Shown here piece after piece: positions 1 through 8,929 of a stretch of 64,000 bases of DNA. The position numbers and the translations under genes are program-made. Positions within the stretch are counted from its first letter, which is position 1; each line of letters begins with the position of its first letter. The notes under the pieces were generated by a model. That model was not told the DNA's origin. It did not search any database and was given only the letters and a program-made list of their open reading frames with translations. The stretch lies in the NCBI RefSeq assembly GCF_000620865.1, contig NZ_KK211190.1, positions 1,935,971 through 1,999,970 on the forward strand. The letters are read 5' to 3'. This DNA comes from Exiguobacterium sibiricum 7-3 (lineage in GTDB: Bacteria > Bacillota > Bacilli > Exiguobacteriales > Exiguobacteriaceae).

Positions 1-1539
1 AGCAAGCGATTCCTGAATGATGGCTTCCGTTTCGGTATCAAGAGCCGACGTCGCCTCATCCAGAATCAGGATCGGCGGATTTTTCAAGAACATCCGCGCA
101 ATCGCCAACCGTTGTTTTTGTCCACCGGACAGCTTCAATCCCCGCTCCCCGATCTCGGTGTCATATCCGTCCGGTAAATCAGCAATCATCTGTCCAAGGT
201 GTGCCCGTTCTGCCGCCTCGACGATGTCAGTCCGACTTGCCGTCAAATTCCCGTAGGCGATATTATCAGCAATCGTACCAGAAAACAGGAAGACATCCTG
301 TTGAACGATGCCGATTTGTTGCCGCAACGACGATTTCGTCATCTGCCGGATATCGATCCCGTCAATCGTAATCGCACCGTCCGTCACATCATAAAACCTC
401 GGAATCAATGAACAAATCGTCGTTTTCCCGGCACCGGATGTCCCGACGAAGGCAATCGTCTGACCCGGTTCGATCGACAGACTGATGTCTTTTAAAATCA
501 AACGCTCCGCTTCATAACCGAAGCTGACGTCATCAAACCGGATAGCACCCGTTAGCGTCGATACTTGAATGGCATCCGGAGCATCCTTCAGTTCTTCATC
601 ATGATCAATCATTTCCAGGAACCGTTTAAAACCGGCCATTCCTTTTGGATAAAGTTCGAGCAACGCTGTAATCTTATCAATCGGTTTCAATAAGATGTTC
701 ATATAGAGAATAAAACCGACGAGTTCGCCATAACTGAGTTTTTTTGTATAGCTTAGATAAGCTCCGACGACGAGGACAGCGAGCGTCATCAGACGTGTCG
801 TCAGATAAATCCCGGACAAACTCGTACTCATGACTTTGTAGGCATTGATCTTCGACTGCCGGAACGTTCGATTGTCTTTTTCGAACCGCGCCACCTCATG
901 GGCTTCATTCGTAAAGGATTGGACGACACGGATTCCGGACACACTGTCCTCGACACGCGAATTGACTTCGGCAATATTGCCGTACATCCGGTCCCATGAC
1001 CGGTTCATCCGGACATTGGCATAGCTGATCAACCAGATCAGGAAGGGAACGGCAATAATCGTAACCAGTGCAAGCGGCACATTGATCGTCATCATGATCG
1101 AGAAGGCACCGAGTAATGTCATGACGGCAATGAAGGCATCTTCCGGACCATGGTGAGCGAGTTCGCCGATGTCAAACAAATCATTCGTGATCCGGCTCAT
1201 GATATGTCCCGTTTTAGTGTTGTCAAAAAAACGGAATGATTGCTTTTGGACGTGACCAAACAATTGACGCCGCATATCCGTCTCGATGTTGATCCCGAGC
1301 TTATGCCCAAAGTAGTTGACGACGAACTGCATCAGCGTGCTGATGACATATAAGCCCAGTAATCCGACACTAACTAAAATAATCCAGTTCAACTCCCCTT
1401 CTGGTAGCAACGAATCGATGAACCATTTGACAGCAAGCGGAAAGGCCAGCTCAAGCAGTCCAACGAACAAGGCGGATGAAAAATCAAGCCAAAACAACCG
1501 TTTATGCGGTATGTAATACTGATAAAACCGTTTTAACAT
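1..1539 (-). CDS. ABC multidrug-type exporter, fused permease-ATPase (3' end outside window)
   Basis: About 513 N-terminal residues of a half-size ABC exporter are visible; the C-terminus runs off the left edge. Residues 1 to about 310 form a six-helix transmembrane domain. The ATPase domain follows, with Walker A GTSGAGKT near residue 365, signature LSGGQKQR near 470 and Walker B ILILDEATSALD just before the edge; the H-loop is off-window. Such proteins act as dimers exporting drugs, lipids or peptides across the cytoplasmic membrane. The ATG at 1539 is preceded by GGAGG at good spacing. The substrate cannot be told from sequence. It is transcribed away from the next gene. Confidence 0.93.
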   Translation of the reverse strand, partial: MLKRFYQYYIPHKRLFWLDFSSALFVGLLELAFPLAVKWFIDSLLPEGELNWIILVSVGLLGLYVISTLMQFVVNYFGHKLGINIETDMRRQLFGHVQKQSFRFFDNTKTGHIMSRITNDLFDIGELAHHGPEDAFIAVMTLLGAFSIMMTINVPLALVTIIAVPFLIWLISYANVRMNRSWDRMYGNIAEVNSRVEDSVSGIRVVQSFTNEAHEVARFEKDNRTFRQSKINAYKVMSTSLSGIYLTTRLMTLAVLVVGAYLSYTKKLSYGELVGFILYMNILLKPIDKITALLELYPKGMAGFKRFLEMIDHDEELKDAPDAIQVSTLTGAIRFDDVSFGYEAERLILKDISLSIEPGQTIAFVGTSGAGKTTICSLIPRFYDVTDGAITIDGIDIRQMTKSSLRQQIGIVQQDVFLFSGTIADNIAYGNLTASRTDIVEAAERAHLGQMIADLPDGYDTEIGERGLKLSGGQKQRLAIARMFLKNPPILILDEATSALDTETEAIIQESLA

Positions 1540-1754
1540 GCGAGTCCTCCTCTCAAATTATCTTTAGTGTACAGGATTACTGAAAATAATTCTCGTTTAC
1601 AAATCCTGCTTCTTTTTTTGAAAATAGTTCGAATTTCTTTCTCAAAAAATATATTTTAAAAACAGGTAAATCCCCGAACTCTTATGACAAAATGGTAACA
1701 ACGATTCGATTCATGATCGAACTAGATTCATCATTCGGAAGGGAGCCACACTAC

Positions 1755-3197
1755 GTGAAAAAGACTTTTCTCACTTTGACGACACTTGCGCTGATCAGCT
1801 CAGCTACCGGCGTCGAAGCCGCATCAACGACACTCATCTTGACAGACAACGTCAACATCCGGACTGCTGCCACTACTTCCGCTCCAGTCATTACCACCCT
1901 AAAAAAAGGAACAACCGTCAACGCAATCAAGAAGACCGGATCCTGGTACGAGATTCGTCATCAATCCAAAAAAGCTTTCATCACTGCCGCTTACGTCAAA
2001 ACGGTTCCAGCAAAAGCACCGACAACTACGACCTACATAACGAACACCTCGTCCGTCAATGTGCGTGAGAAAGCAACGACTGCTTCCAAATCGCTTGGTA
2101 AACTGGCGAAGAACGTCAGTCTTTCCGTTAAAAAGAAAACCGGTGAATGGTACGAAATCAATTACAAAAACAAATCTGCTTATGTCCATACGACACTGGT
2201 CACTGCTAAAACATCGACCGTGACGACAGGGTCAAAACCGCCGGTCACGACACCGGTCACACCACCTGTTTCAACGGCTGTCAAAGCTGTCGATTCGTCA
2301 AAACAATATGAAGTCAACGCAAAAGAAGGGTTGAATGCCCGTCTGTCAGCGTCAACGACAGGTAAGATTTACAAGACGTTACCGCACAAAACCGTCTTAA
2401 AAGTAACGGGATCGCTTGATAAATGGTATCAAATCCAGCTCGATGGAAAAGACCTCTATGTCGCTTCGAGTTATGTCTCAGCGACGGCTAAGGATACACC
2501 ACCGCCGCCTCCTTCGACACCGGGTGTTTCGGTCACACCGGTCGACCAGTCGAAAACGTATAAAGTCGATGCGCCGACCGGCTTAAATGTCCGGACCGCT
2601 CCATCGACGGCATCGACCATCTTTACACAACTCGCACACGGATCCACTGTTCAGGTTTCTGGTGAAACAACAGGAACGTCTGCTGGTTGGTACCAGATTA
2701 AAATCGGGACCGCTTATTACTACGTTGCGAAGAGCTACATTACGACCGGCTCTGTCTCTACTCCGGTAACACCACCGGTCACGCCGCCAACGACGACGAT
2801 TCCGGCATCAGGTATCATGGAAAAAGCCATCGCCATCGGTCAACAATATCTCGGCACGCCGTACGTTTGGGGTTCAAGCAGCCCTGTCAACGGTGGATTC
2901 GATTGCTCCGGCTTCATCAACTATGCGCTGAATACGGCCGGTTACAAAGTGGCACGGACGAATGTTAACGGCTATTGGAACAATGACGGCTACCTCGGTC
3001 AAAAGTTATCGAAATTACGTCAACCGGTCCGCGGCGACATTATTTTCTTCGAAAATACGTATGCAGCCGGTCCGACGCACATTGGCATCATGTTGAACAA
3101 CGATCAGTTCATTCATGCCAACACACCGTCACTCGGGATCAGTCGCCTGTCTGAGCGTTACTGGACACAAAAATTACTTGGTTTTAAATCACTTTAA
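1755..3197 (+). CDS. Secreted cell-wall hydrolase: four SH3b repeats plus NlpC/P60 endopeptidase
   Basis: 480 residues from a GTG start with a GGGAG site just upstream; a longer reading to 1692 lacks a ribosome site and would bury the signal peptide. Residues 1-22 are a classical Sec signal peptide ending VEA. Four bacterial SH3 domains follow (about 25-85, 95-153, 183-243, 260-325), separated by Thr/Pro-rich linkers. Residues 353-480 are an NlpC/P60 domain with catalytic Cys384 (DCSG), His442 (THIG) and His454. The family cleaves D-gamma-glutamyl-diaminopimelate bonds in peptidoglycan; the SH3 domains bind the wall. Likely a monocistronic autolysin. Confidence 0.93.
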   Translation: MKKTFLTLTTLALISSATGVEAASTTLILTDNVNIRTAATTSAPVITTLKKGTTVNAIKKTGSWYEIRHQSKKAFITAAYVKTVPAKAPTTTTYITNTSSVNVREKATTASKSLGKLAKNVSLSVKKKTGEWYEINYKNKSAYVHTTLVTAKTSTVTTGSKPPVTTPVTPPVSTAVKAVDSSKQYEVNAKEGLNARLSASTTGKIYKTLPHKTVLKVTGSLDKWYQIQLDGKDLYVASSYVSATAKDTPPPPPSTPGVSVTPVDQSKTYKVDAPTGLNVRTAPSTASTIFTQLAHGSTVQVSGETTGTSAGWYQIKIGTAYYYVAKSYITTGSVSTPVTPPVTPPTTTIPASGIMEKAIAIGQQYLGTPYVWGSSSPVNGGFDCSGFINYALNTAGYKVARTNVNGYWNNDGYLGQKLSKLRQPVRGDIIFFENTYAAGPTHIGIMLNNDQFIHANTPSLGISRLSERYWTQKLLGFKSL

Positions 3198-3200
3198 TCC

Positions 3201-3244
3201 AACAGGACCAACTGGGTGATATCCCGATTGGTCCTGTTTTTTTA
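3201..3244. terminator. Intrinsic terminator between convergent genes
   Basis: An 11-bp perfect stem (3201-3211 with 3228-3238) is followed by a T run on the plus strand. It ends the NlpC/P60 transcript and lies against the end of the convergent regulator gene. Confidence 0.88.
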
Positions 3245-4429
3245 CGTTAATTCCGCTAAGGTATGCTCAATTTTTTGTTTGAAATGACCAGGTGATAATT
3301 GTTTTGTCAATTCTTCTACTTCTGCTTGACGGTCTAATCCAACTCCGGCCCGCATCGCAAACGCGAGCGCATATAACATCATCGCGTGATCATACTCACC
3401 ACCGGCCCGCCATAAGTGCGCATTCCTCCAAATTTTCGAAACGGCGCTCTGCAGATCAAATGTGAGTTCCTCTTTTGAATCATTCCACAAACAAAGATAG
3501 ACTTCGAAATATCCGATGTAATGAAGACAGGCTTCAATCTCGACTTCGATCAGCCGTTCACGTGCCTCACGAATTCCGGCGTAATCCTCACGGTGGACGG
3601 CGATTGATCCTTTCGTCAAGTCGACAAGGATTTGATCAAGTGCCGTTGCTTCCGTGAACAAAAAGAAATGCCGTAATTTTTCGAGTTCAAATTCTGCTGC
3701 TTCATAGTCCTCTTCCAAACTTAAAAATAGGGCAAGCAGCCGGTGGTAGTTACTGACATCACTGTAGACACCCTTCTCCCGCATATAGCGGATCCCTTCC
3801 CGTAAGAAAACGATCGACTGACTCCAATTATCGTTAATCACACTGACACGAATCGCCTGTAACATTTGATAGTCAAGAAACGTTTCATGCGCAAGCGGGA
3901 CATCTTGAAAAATCATCATCCCGTCAATCTTTCGGTACGCTTCTTCGTAGCGGCGCAGGAAAAATAAAAAATACACTTTTGAAATCTGTACTTTAATCTG
4001 TTCATCCCGCAATCCGAGCTGTTTAAATACGTCTTCTGCCAGATCGAAGTAATACAAGCCTTTTTCCGTATCGGAAAAACGTAAAGTACTTCCATACTCG
4101 TAATATATTTGTCCTTGCCAGTAAGAATTGATGGCGGGCTCCAAATACGGTGCGAGCATCACCGCAATCTGTTCCTCTGCATAATAACCGCTTGCAGCCG
4201 AATTGATTTTTTCAATCACTTGCTTCATTTCAACGGCACGCGGATCAATCAATAACTCGTCGATGGAGACATTCAGACGTTTGGCAATCGATTGTAACGC
4301 CGGTAAGGACGGTGTCGCCTTTTCGTTCTCGATCATACTGAGCATCGACTTCGTCATGATGCCGTCTGCGACATCAGACTGCGTCATTTTTTTTGCTTTC
4401 CGTACACTTTTAATGCGTTGTCCAAGCAT
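3242..4429 (-). CDS. HTH (XRE) transcriptional regulator with TPR-like C-terminal domain
   Basis: 395 residues from the ATG preceded by GAGGTG at 6-base spacing; a start seven codons upstream has no ribosome site. Residues 1-60 are a Cro/CI-type helix-turn-helix (MLGQRIKSVRKAKKMTQSDV and following). The remaining 330 residues are helical and Tyr/Glu-rich, like the TPR domains of Rgg/PlcR-type (RRNPP) regulators, which bind peptides or small molecules. It is divergent from an MFS pump, with two 17-bp inverted repeats in between, so it most likely controls the pump and itself. No pheromone gene is visible nearby, so peptide control is not supported. Confidence 0.88.
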   Translation of the reverse strand: MLGQRIKSVRKAKKMTQSDVADGIMTKSMLSMIENEKATPSLPALQSIAKRLNVSIDELLIDPRAVEMKQVIEKINSAASGYYAEEQIAVMLAPYLEPAINSYWQGQIYYEYGSTLRFSDTEKGLYYFDLAEDVFKQLGLRDEQIKVQISKVYFLFFLRRYEEAYRKIDGMMIFQDVPLAHETFLDYQMLQAIRVSVINDNWSQSIVFLREGIRYMREKGVYSDVSNYHRLLALFLSLEEDYEAAEFELEKLRHFFLFTEATALDQILVDLTKGSIAVHREDYAGIREARERLIEVEIEACLHYIGYFEVYLCLWNDSKEELTFDLQSAVSKIWRNAHLWRAGGEYDHAMMLYALAFAMRAGVGLDRQAEVEELTKQLSPGHFKQKIEHTLAELT

Positions 4430-4454
4430 CGGTGGCACCTCACATATCAAATAA

Positions 4455-4471
4455 GTTCAATTAAATTTAAC
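4455..4471. promoter_or_regulatory. Inverted-repeat operator half of a pair (regulator-proximal)
   Basis: GTTCAATTAAATTTAAC is an 8-1-8 inverted repeat with one mismatch. It is the same motif as the perfect palindrome at 4516-4532, with centres 61 bp apart. It lies just upstream of the regulator's ribosome site, suggesting autoregulation. Confidence 0.6.
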
Positions 4472-4478
4472 TTTTGTA

Positions 4479-4507
4479 TTTACAATCCTCCCCTGTTCCT
4501 CTAGTAT
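4479..4507 (+). promoter_or_regulatory. Sigma-A type promoter of the MFS gene
   Basis: TTTACA (4479-4484), a 17-bp spacer and TAGTAT (4502-4507). The predicted start point falls at the left edge of the palindromic operator, as expected for a repressed promoter. Confidence 0.5.
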
Positions 4508-4515
4508 AAAGGAAA

Positions 4516-4532
4516 GTTCAATTTAATTGAAC
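4516..4532. promoter_or_regulatory. Perfect palindromic operator before the MFS gene
   Basis: GTTCAATTTAATTGAAC is a perfect 8-1-8 palindrome directly downstream of the predicted -10 element and upstream of the AGGAGG site. The divergent HTH protein is the obvious candidate ligand. Confidence 0.65.
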
Positions 4533-4546
4533 AAAAAGGAGGGATT

Positions 4547-5818
4547 ATGATGTCGAAAAATTTACAACGGTTGCTGTTCGGTAAGTTTTGTTCATTATTT
4601 GCCGCCAGTCTGTTTACATTTGTTGCCGGTCTGACCGTGTTACGGGAAACGTCGTCCGGGCTTCAGTTCGCACTTGTTTTACTCGCCGGGACACTGCCGC
4701 GGATTCTGTTATCCCCCGTTGCCGGTGTTCTGTCTGATCGCTGGAACCGGAAAAAAATCATCGTCACGACTGAGGCATCGAGTGCCTTCATACTCACCGT
4801 ATTTGCAAGTTACGCGACCTTTTTTCCTGTCCATACGATTCATTACATGATTGTCAGCGCCCTTTTGACTGCTCTGTCGACATTTCTTTCCGTCACCTTG
4901 ATGAGTTCATTGACGCGCCTGATCGATGATGCGGAATTACAGCGTGGTAATTCCCTCATTTCAAGTATCAGTTCCCTTTCCTCAATTGTTGCTCCGATGC
5001 TTGCCGGTTTCCTGTTAGCCTTTGCACCGATTCATCTCTTCACCCTCTTACCATTAAGCTTGTTTTCCCTCGCCGCGCTTTGGAACATGCGGCTGACGTT
5101 CCGGGTCATCCCTTCTGTCAGTGAAGAAAGTTCGCCTTCACTCTGGGCAGACTTTCAATCAGGCTACCGTTATTTGTTCAAACAACGTGTCCTGACGACG
5201 CTCATCTTGATGGCACTTGTTTTGAATTTCTTTTTCATCGCCTTAGAAGTCATTTATCCGATTATTTTACTCGATCATCTCAAGTTTACAGCTTTTCAGT
5301 TCGGAACGATTGAAGCGGCTTTAGGTGTGGGGCTCTTACTTAGTTCACTGATGCTTGCTCTACCTCGCTTTACAATCAAGCGTCCATTAATGACATTGTT
5401 TCAGTCAATTGCTTTAGTCGGTATGCTGTTTCTTTCACCCCTGTTGCCGTTACTCGACATCGTTCCATCGAACTGGATATTTGGTTATTTTCTTATCTTC
5501 TCCTTCACGGTAGGGTTCATCATTCTCCGGGCAAACATTCCGATTCAACTGCTCGTGCAGCGTCAAACAGACCCTGTGTACTTAGGGCGTGTCATGGGTG
5601 TCATGGAATCACTCGCGATGGGAATCATTCCGCTCGGTATGTTGTTATTCGGCTTCTTAAGTGATCATGTCTCGCTCACCCTAATACTCGGAATCAGTTC
5701 ATTTGGCTTACTCGTGACGGTCGGTATCGGATTCTTCCATTTGCGGCACGATATCAAAATGGAACGCTTACCGGAAAACCAGCTTGAAACAGAAAAAACG
5801 TCCACCCCAGCGAGCTGA
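4547..5818 (+). CDS. MFS transporter (probable efflux)
   Basis: 423 residues, about 12 hydrophobic helices. The motif GVLSDRWNRKK after the second helix is the MFS motif A loop. The family exchanges small molecules for protons; the pairing with a dedicated regulator suggests inducible efflux. Two adjacent ATGs (4547 and 4550) follow AAGGAGGG, and either could be the start. The 3' end is folded into a bidirectional terminator shared with the convergent flavoenzyme gene. Confidence 0.9.
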   Translation: MMSKNLQRLLFGKFCSLFAASLFTFVAGLTVLRETSSGLQFALVLLAGTLPRILLSPVAGVLSDRWNRKKIIVTTEASSAFILTVFASYATFFPVHTIHYMIVSALLTALSTFLSVTLMSSLTRLIDDAELQRGNSLISSISSLSSIVAPMLAGFLLAFAPIHLFTLLPLSLFSLAALWNMRLTFRVIPSVSEESSPSLWADFQSGYRYLFKQRVLTTLILMALVLNFFFIALEVIYPIILLDHLKFTAFQFGTIEAALGVGLLLSSLMLALPRFTIKRPLMTLFQSIALVGMLFLSPLLPLLDIVPSNWIFGYFLIFSFTVGFIILRANIPIQLLVQRQTDPVYLGRVMGVMESLAMGIIPLGMLLFGFLSDHVSLTLILGISSFGLLVTVGIGFFHLRHDIKMERLPENQLETEKTSTPAS

Positions 5819-5830
5819 GATGAACGTTTT
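5793..5830. terminator. Bidirectional terminator overlapping the MFS stop codon
   Basis: AAAACGT at 5795-5801 pairs with ACGTTTT at 5824-5830, with an extended imperfect inner stem; the minus-strand T run has six bases. It serves the convergent monooxygenase gene and perhaps the MFS gene. Confidence 0.65.
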
Positions 5831-5837
5831 GATAGAC

Positions 5838-6848
5838 TTAAACCGTTGCTTTGACTGCATCCATGATCAGACGGAGTGATTGTTGTTTCGCGTCCTTGTC
5901 GGCAATCATCGAAGCAATCATCACTTCATCTGTTCCGTACGAATCTGCGAGATTTTGCAACTGACGTGCGACGTCCTCGGGATTTCCGACAATCATCCGT
6001 TTCCGGTTTTCGGCAATCCGGAACTGGTCTTGGAACGAGTACTGGTAAGCGGCTGCTTCCTCCGGAGTCGGTGTGCCTGTTGACGAGACACCTTTCTCAA
6101 GCAGGAGCAAAGACAAATCAAGACTCGAAGCCAAACGTTCCGCTTCTTCCGTCGTTTCGGCACACGTTACGAAAATTGAGACAAGTGTTTGCGGTGTCGC
6201 GTTGAACGACGTCGCCATGAAGTTATGACGGTAGTAATCCATCACTTCCTGCCCGCCTTGTCCGTTGATGAAGTGGGCAAAGGCGAATCCGAATCCGCGT
6301 TGCGCGGCATTCAAGGCACTGCCGCCGCTTGATCCGAGCAACCAGGCTTCTGGTGTCGTATCGACTTCCGGTGTTGCGACGAGTCCTGCAAACCGGTGAT
6401 CAGCCGGTGCCCCGTCTTTTAAATAATCGACGAGATCATCGAGTTGTGCGCCGTAGTCGGCTCCACCGAACCGCGGTGACGACCCTTCCTGGAGTGCGCG
6501 GGTTGCGAGCGGCATGCCGCCCGGTGCCCGACCGAGTCCCAAATCAATCCGGTTCGGTGCAAGACCTTCGAGGACACGGAAGTTCTCGGCGACTTTATAC
6601 GGGCTGTAATGCGGTAGCATGACGCCACCTGAACCGAGACGGATCTGTTTCGTAACGGCAGCCATGTAGGCGATCAGAACTTCCGGGCTTGATCCGGCAA
6701 GTGTTTTCGCAAAGTGATGTTCCGATACCCATAACCGCGTATAACCGAGTTCATCGGCAATCTTCGCAAGTTCAACCGTTTCATGTAAAGCTTCTGATGG
6801 CGTCTGTCCTTTTGAGACCGGCGACTGGTCTAAAATACTTAATTTCAT
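5838..6848 (-). CDS. Luciferase-like (LLM class) flavin-dependent monooxygenase
   Basis: 336 residues, the usual length for the bacterial luciferase-like TIM-barrel family (B. subtilis YceB/YtmO-like group). The N-terminal MKLSILDQSPVSKG and the downstream WVSEHHF and RIDLGLGRAPGG stretches are typical. Members use FMNH2, supplied by a reductase, to oxidise small organic substrates; which one is unknown. A GGGAGA site precedes the ATG. It stands alone and is divergent from the pyridoxamine-oxidase-like gene. Confidence 0.9.
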   Translation of the reverse strand: MKLSILDQSPVSKGQTPSEALHETVELAKIADELGYTRLWVSEHHFAKTLAGSSPEVLIAYMAAVTKQIRLGSGGVMLPHYSPYKVAENFRVLEGLAPNRIDLGLGRAPGGMPLATRALQEGSSPRFGGADYGAQLDDLVDYLKDGAPADHRFAGLVATPEVDTTPEAWLLGSSGGSALNAAQRGFGFAFAHFINGQGGQEVMDYYRHNFMATSFNATPQTLVSIFVTCAETTEEAERLASSLDLSLLLLEKGVSSTGTPTPEEAAAYQYSFQDQFRIAENRKRMIVGNPEDVARQLQNLADSYGTDEVMIASMIADKDAKQQSLRLIMDAVKATV

Positions 6849-7015
6849 CTATAATCTCTCCCTATGATGTTGACTTCATGCCTAAACTGTACGCCTGTCG
6901 GATAATCGAATGCAATAAAACTGCCTGTTTACCGGATGGCGACGTTTTCAATTTGAAATTCAGGGAACATTCTTAAAGTAGCCGCAACAAAAACTTAAAG
7001 GATGAGGTGTTTTTC

Positions 7016-7504
7016 ATGTCAACGAATCATACATCAAACCAAGAAGCTGTCGAAACGGTCAAAAAATTAATCGATAAAATCGAAACGGCGATGCTGACGA
7101 CCGTCTCTGATGAAGGTCTTGTCTCACGTCCAATGCAAACTCAGGATATCGAGTTCGATGGCGATCTCTGGTTCCTTACATCAAAAGAAACAGGCAAATA
7201 TAACGAAATTCTTAAAAATCCGAACGTCAACGTCGCGTATGTCGACAAATCATATGTCTCAATTCGCGGGAAAGCGGAATTCGTCGAAGACGTGGCCCGT
7301 AAAAAAGAACTGTGGAGCCCACGTTATGAAGCGTACCTCGGTACGACATACGAAGATCCAAAAGTCGTCTTGATTAAGGTCAACACGGAAGGCGCTGAAT
7401 ATTGGGAAACTGGAAATACAACAAAATCCGTCAAACAACTGTTGAAAAAAGCAGTCGGCAACGATGACTCAAACGAAATCAACAAAAAAGTAGATTTAAC
7501 GTAA
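7016..7504 (+). CDS. General stress protein 26-like FMN-binding split-barrel protein
   Basis: 162 residues from the ATG behind GGATGAGGTG; a GTG nine bases upstream lies inside that ribosome site and is rejected. It belongs to the pyridoxamine 5'-phosphate oxidase-like split-barrel fold (MLTTVSDEGLVSRPM, DGDLWFLTSKETGK, VAYVDKSYVSIRG). Family members bind FMN or F420 and are often part of general stress regulons; a true PNPOx role is unlikely. Single gene ending in a strong terminator. Confidence 0.9.
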   Translation: MSTNHTSNQEAVETVKKLIDKIETAMLTTVSDEGLVSRPMQTQDIEFDGDLWFLTSKETGKYNEILKNPNVNVAYVDKSYVSIRGKAEFVEDVARKKELWSPRYEAYLGTTYEDPKVVLIKVNTEGAEYWETGNTTKSVKQLLKKAVGNDDSNEINKKVDLT

Positions 7505-7513
7505 GTCTCTTTT

Positions 7514-7549
7514 AGACCAAATCGTCTTTCGACGATTTGGTCTTTTTTT
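7514..7549 (+). terminator. Intrinsic terminator
   Basis: A perfect 13-bp stem (7514-7526 with 7531-7543), a TTTC loop and a T-rich tail. Confidence 0.93.
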
Positions 7550-7630
7550 GTTCGAATTGGTTTTAACGGGACCATCTGGTGTAACATACTACTATTAGTA
7601 ATCAAGTTTGTTAGCTAAAGGAGACGCATT

Positions 7631-8602
7631 ATGGGAGAATTCATTACATTATTAAAACGCGGTAACCGTTCCGCCTTGACCGCTGGCATCGTTAACTCGA
7701 TCATTGCCGTCATCAAAGCAGTTGCTTATGTCTTAACGGGAAACGTCGCGATGTTCGCCGAGATGATGCACACGTTCGGCGATGCTGCCAACCAATTTTT
7801 CGTCTTCATCGGATCCGCCCTCAGTAAGAAGGCACCAACAAAACGGTTCCCGAACGGATTTGGTCGTCTTGTCAACCTCGTATTGCTCGGTGCGATTTTA
7901 TTCGTCGGCATCATGGCCTATGAAACGATTCATGAAGGGATTGCCCACATCATTCAACCAACCGAATCAACCGGTTTTTGGATCACCTTGTCCGTCTTAT
8001 TCGTCGGTGTTGTCCTAGAAAGTGGTGTCTTTTATAAAGCGATGCAGGAAATCGCACATGATGCCCGCATCACGACAAAAGGTCCGAAACTGATTCTCGA
8101 CAGCTTCCGTGCCTTAAAGCAGGCAAAACCGGCGACACGCCTTGTCTTCCTCGAGGATTTAGTCGCAACGGCCGGCGGTCTCGTCGCGATGATCGCCGTC
8201 ATCATTTCGCATCTGACACCGTTCCATCAGGCGGAAGGGATTGCGTCGATTATCATCGGACTGATGATGTTTTATGTCGTCGGCAATGTCTTTTTACAAA
8301 ATGCAGCCGGAGCCCTCGGTGAAGCCGATGAGACGATGGCAGCACGGCTCGGCGGTCTCATCATGAAAGATGCCGACGTTCGCGACATCAGCAAGCTCGA
8401 AGTCATCAAGGAAGGCGATCATTTCCATGTCGAAGTCGAGATTGAAGTTGATCCAGCGTTGACGATTGCGCAAGCGGATGACATTAAAGACCGCCTCGAA
8501 CTGAAAATCCGTCTGCAACAAGGAATTATTGATGTCACGATCGGGTTTGATGAAGATGACAAGGTTCAGCAATACATCGTCTCGACCAACGAAACGCCTT
8601 GA
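7631..8602 (+). CDS. Cation diffusion facilitator (SLC30A9/ZnT9-like) transporter
   Basis: 323 residues. About six membrane helices span residues 12-220, followed by a cytoplasmic ferredoxin-like domain with His/Asp/Glu-rich strands (EGDHFHVEVEIEV). Helix 2 carries HTFGD (HxxxD metal site). Helix 5 has EDLVATAGG, matching the ED-type variant of the ZnT9-like branch rather than the usual HxxxD. The family exports Zn, Mn or Fe against protons; the metal here is not known. Its stop codon overlaps the start of the alkyltransferase-like gene by 3 bases. Confidence 0.9.
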   Translation: MGEFITLLKRGNRSALTAGIVNSIIAVIKAVAYVLTGNVAMFAEMMHTFGDAANQFFVFIGSALSKKAPTKRFPNGFGRLVNLVLLGAILFVGIMAYETIHEGIAHIIQPTESTGFWITLSVLFVGVVLESGVFYKAMQEIAHDARITTKGPKLILDSFRALKQAKPATRLVFLEDLVATAGGLVAMIAVIISHLTPFHQAEGIASIIIGLMMFYVVGNVFLQNAAGALGEADETMAARLGGLIMKDADVRDISKLEVIKEGDHFHVEVEIEVDPALTIAQADDIKDRLELKIRLQQGIIDVTIGFDEDDKVQQYIVSTNETP

Positions 8603-8886
8603 TTCCGTTCACACAAGAAGTCATTGATGTCATTCGTTCGATTCCGGCAGGACGCGTCATGACGTACGGTCAAGTCGCACGGCTTGCCGGAAACCCGCGG
8701 GCCGCACGACAAGTGGCTCGGATTCTTCACAGCCTCAGCCGGACGGAACACTTGCCCTGGCACCGCGTGTTAAATGCTAAAGGTGAGATTTCACTCGACG
8801 GTGACGAACAGCAATTGGCACTCGAGGCGGAAGGTGTCGTCTTTGAGCGTCCCGGGAAACTGTCGTTATCCCGTTATCAGGTCTAA
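8599..8886 (+). CDS. Alkyltransferase-like protein (ATL; MGMT DNA-binding domain without active Cys)
   Basis: 95 residues homologous to the DNA-binding domain of O6-methylguanine-DNA methyltransferase. Where the repair enzyme has PCHR, this protein has PWHR (Trp54), the hallmark of ATLs, which bind O6-alkylguanine and flag it for nucleotide excision repair. The helix-turn-helix and arginine region (NPRAARQVARIL) is intact. The start is TTG overlapping the upstream TGA, with no clear Shine-Dalgarno, so translation probably depends on the cation transporter gene. A strong terminator follows. Confidence 0.9.
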   Translation: MIPFTQEVIDVIRSIPAGRVMTYGQVARLAGNPRAARQVARILHSLSRTEHLPWHRVLNAKGEISLDGDEQQLALEAEGVVFERPGKLSLSRYQV

Positions 8887-8887
8887 C

Positions 8888-8929
8888 AAAAAGGAAGTAA
8901 ACCGCATGTGCGGCTTACTTCCTTTTTTT
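8888..8929. terminator. Bidirectional intrinsic terminator
   Basis: A long stem built from AAAGGAAGTAA and CCGCA arms, with one bulge pair and T runs on both strands. It is shared by the convergent ATL and MazG-like genes. Confidence 0.88.

Noticed and set aside
4430-4546. Quorum-sensing peptide gene for the TPR regulator
   Set aside because: No small reading frame with a secretion signal is present in the intergenic region or next to the regulator.
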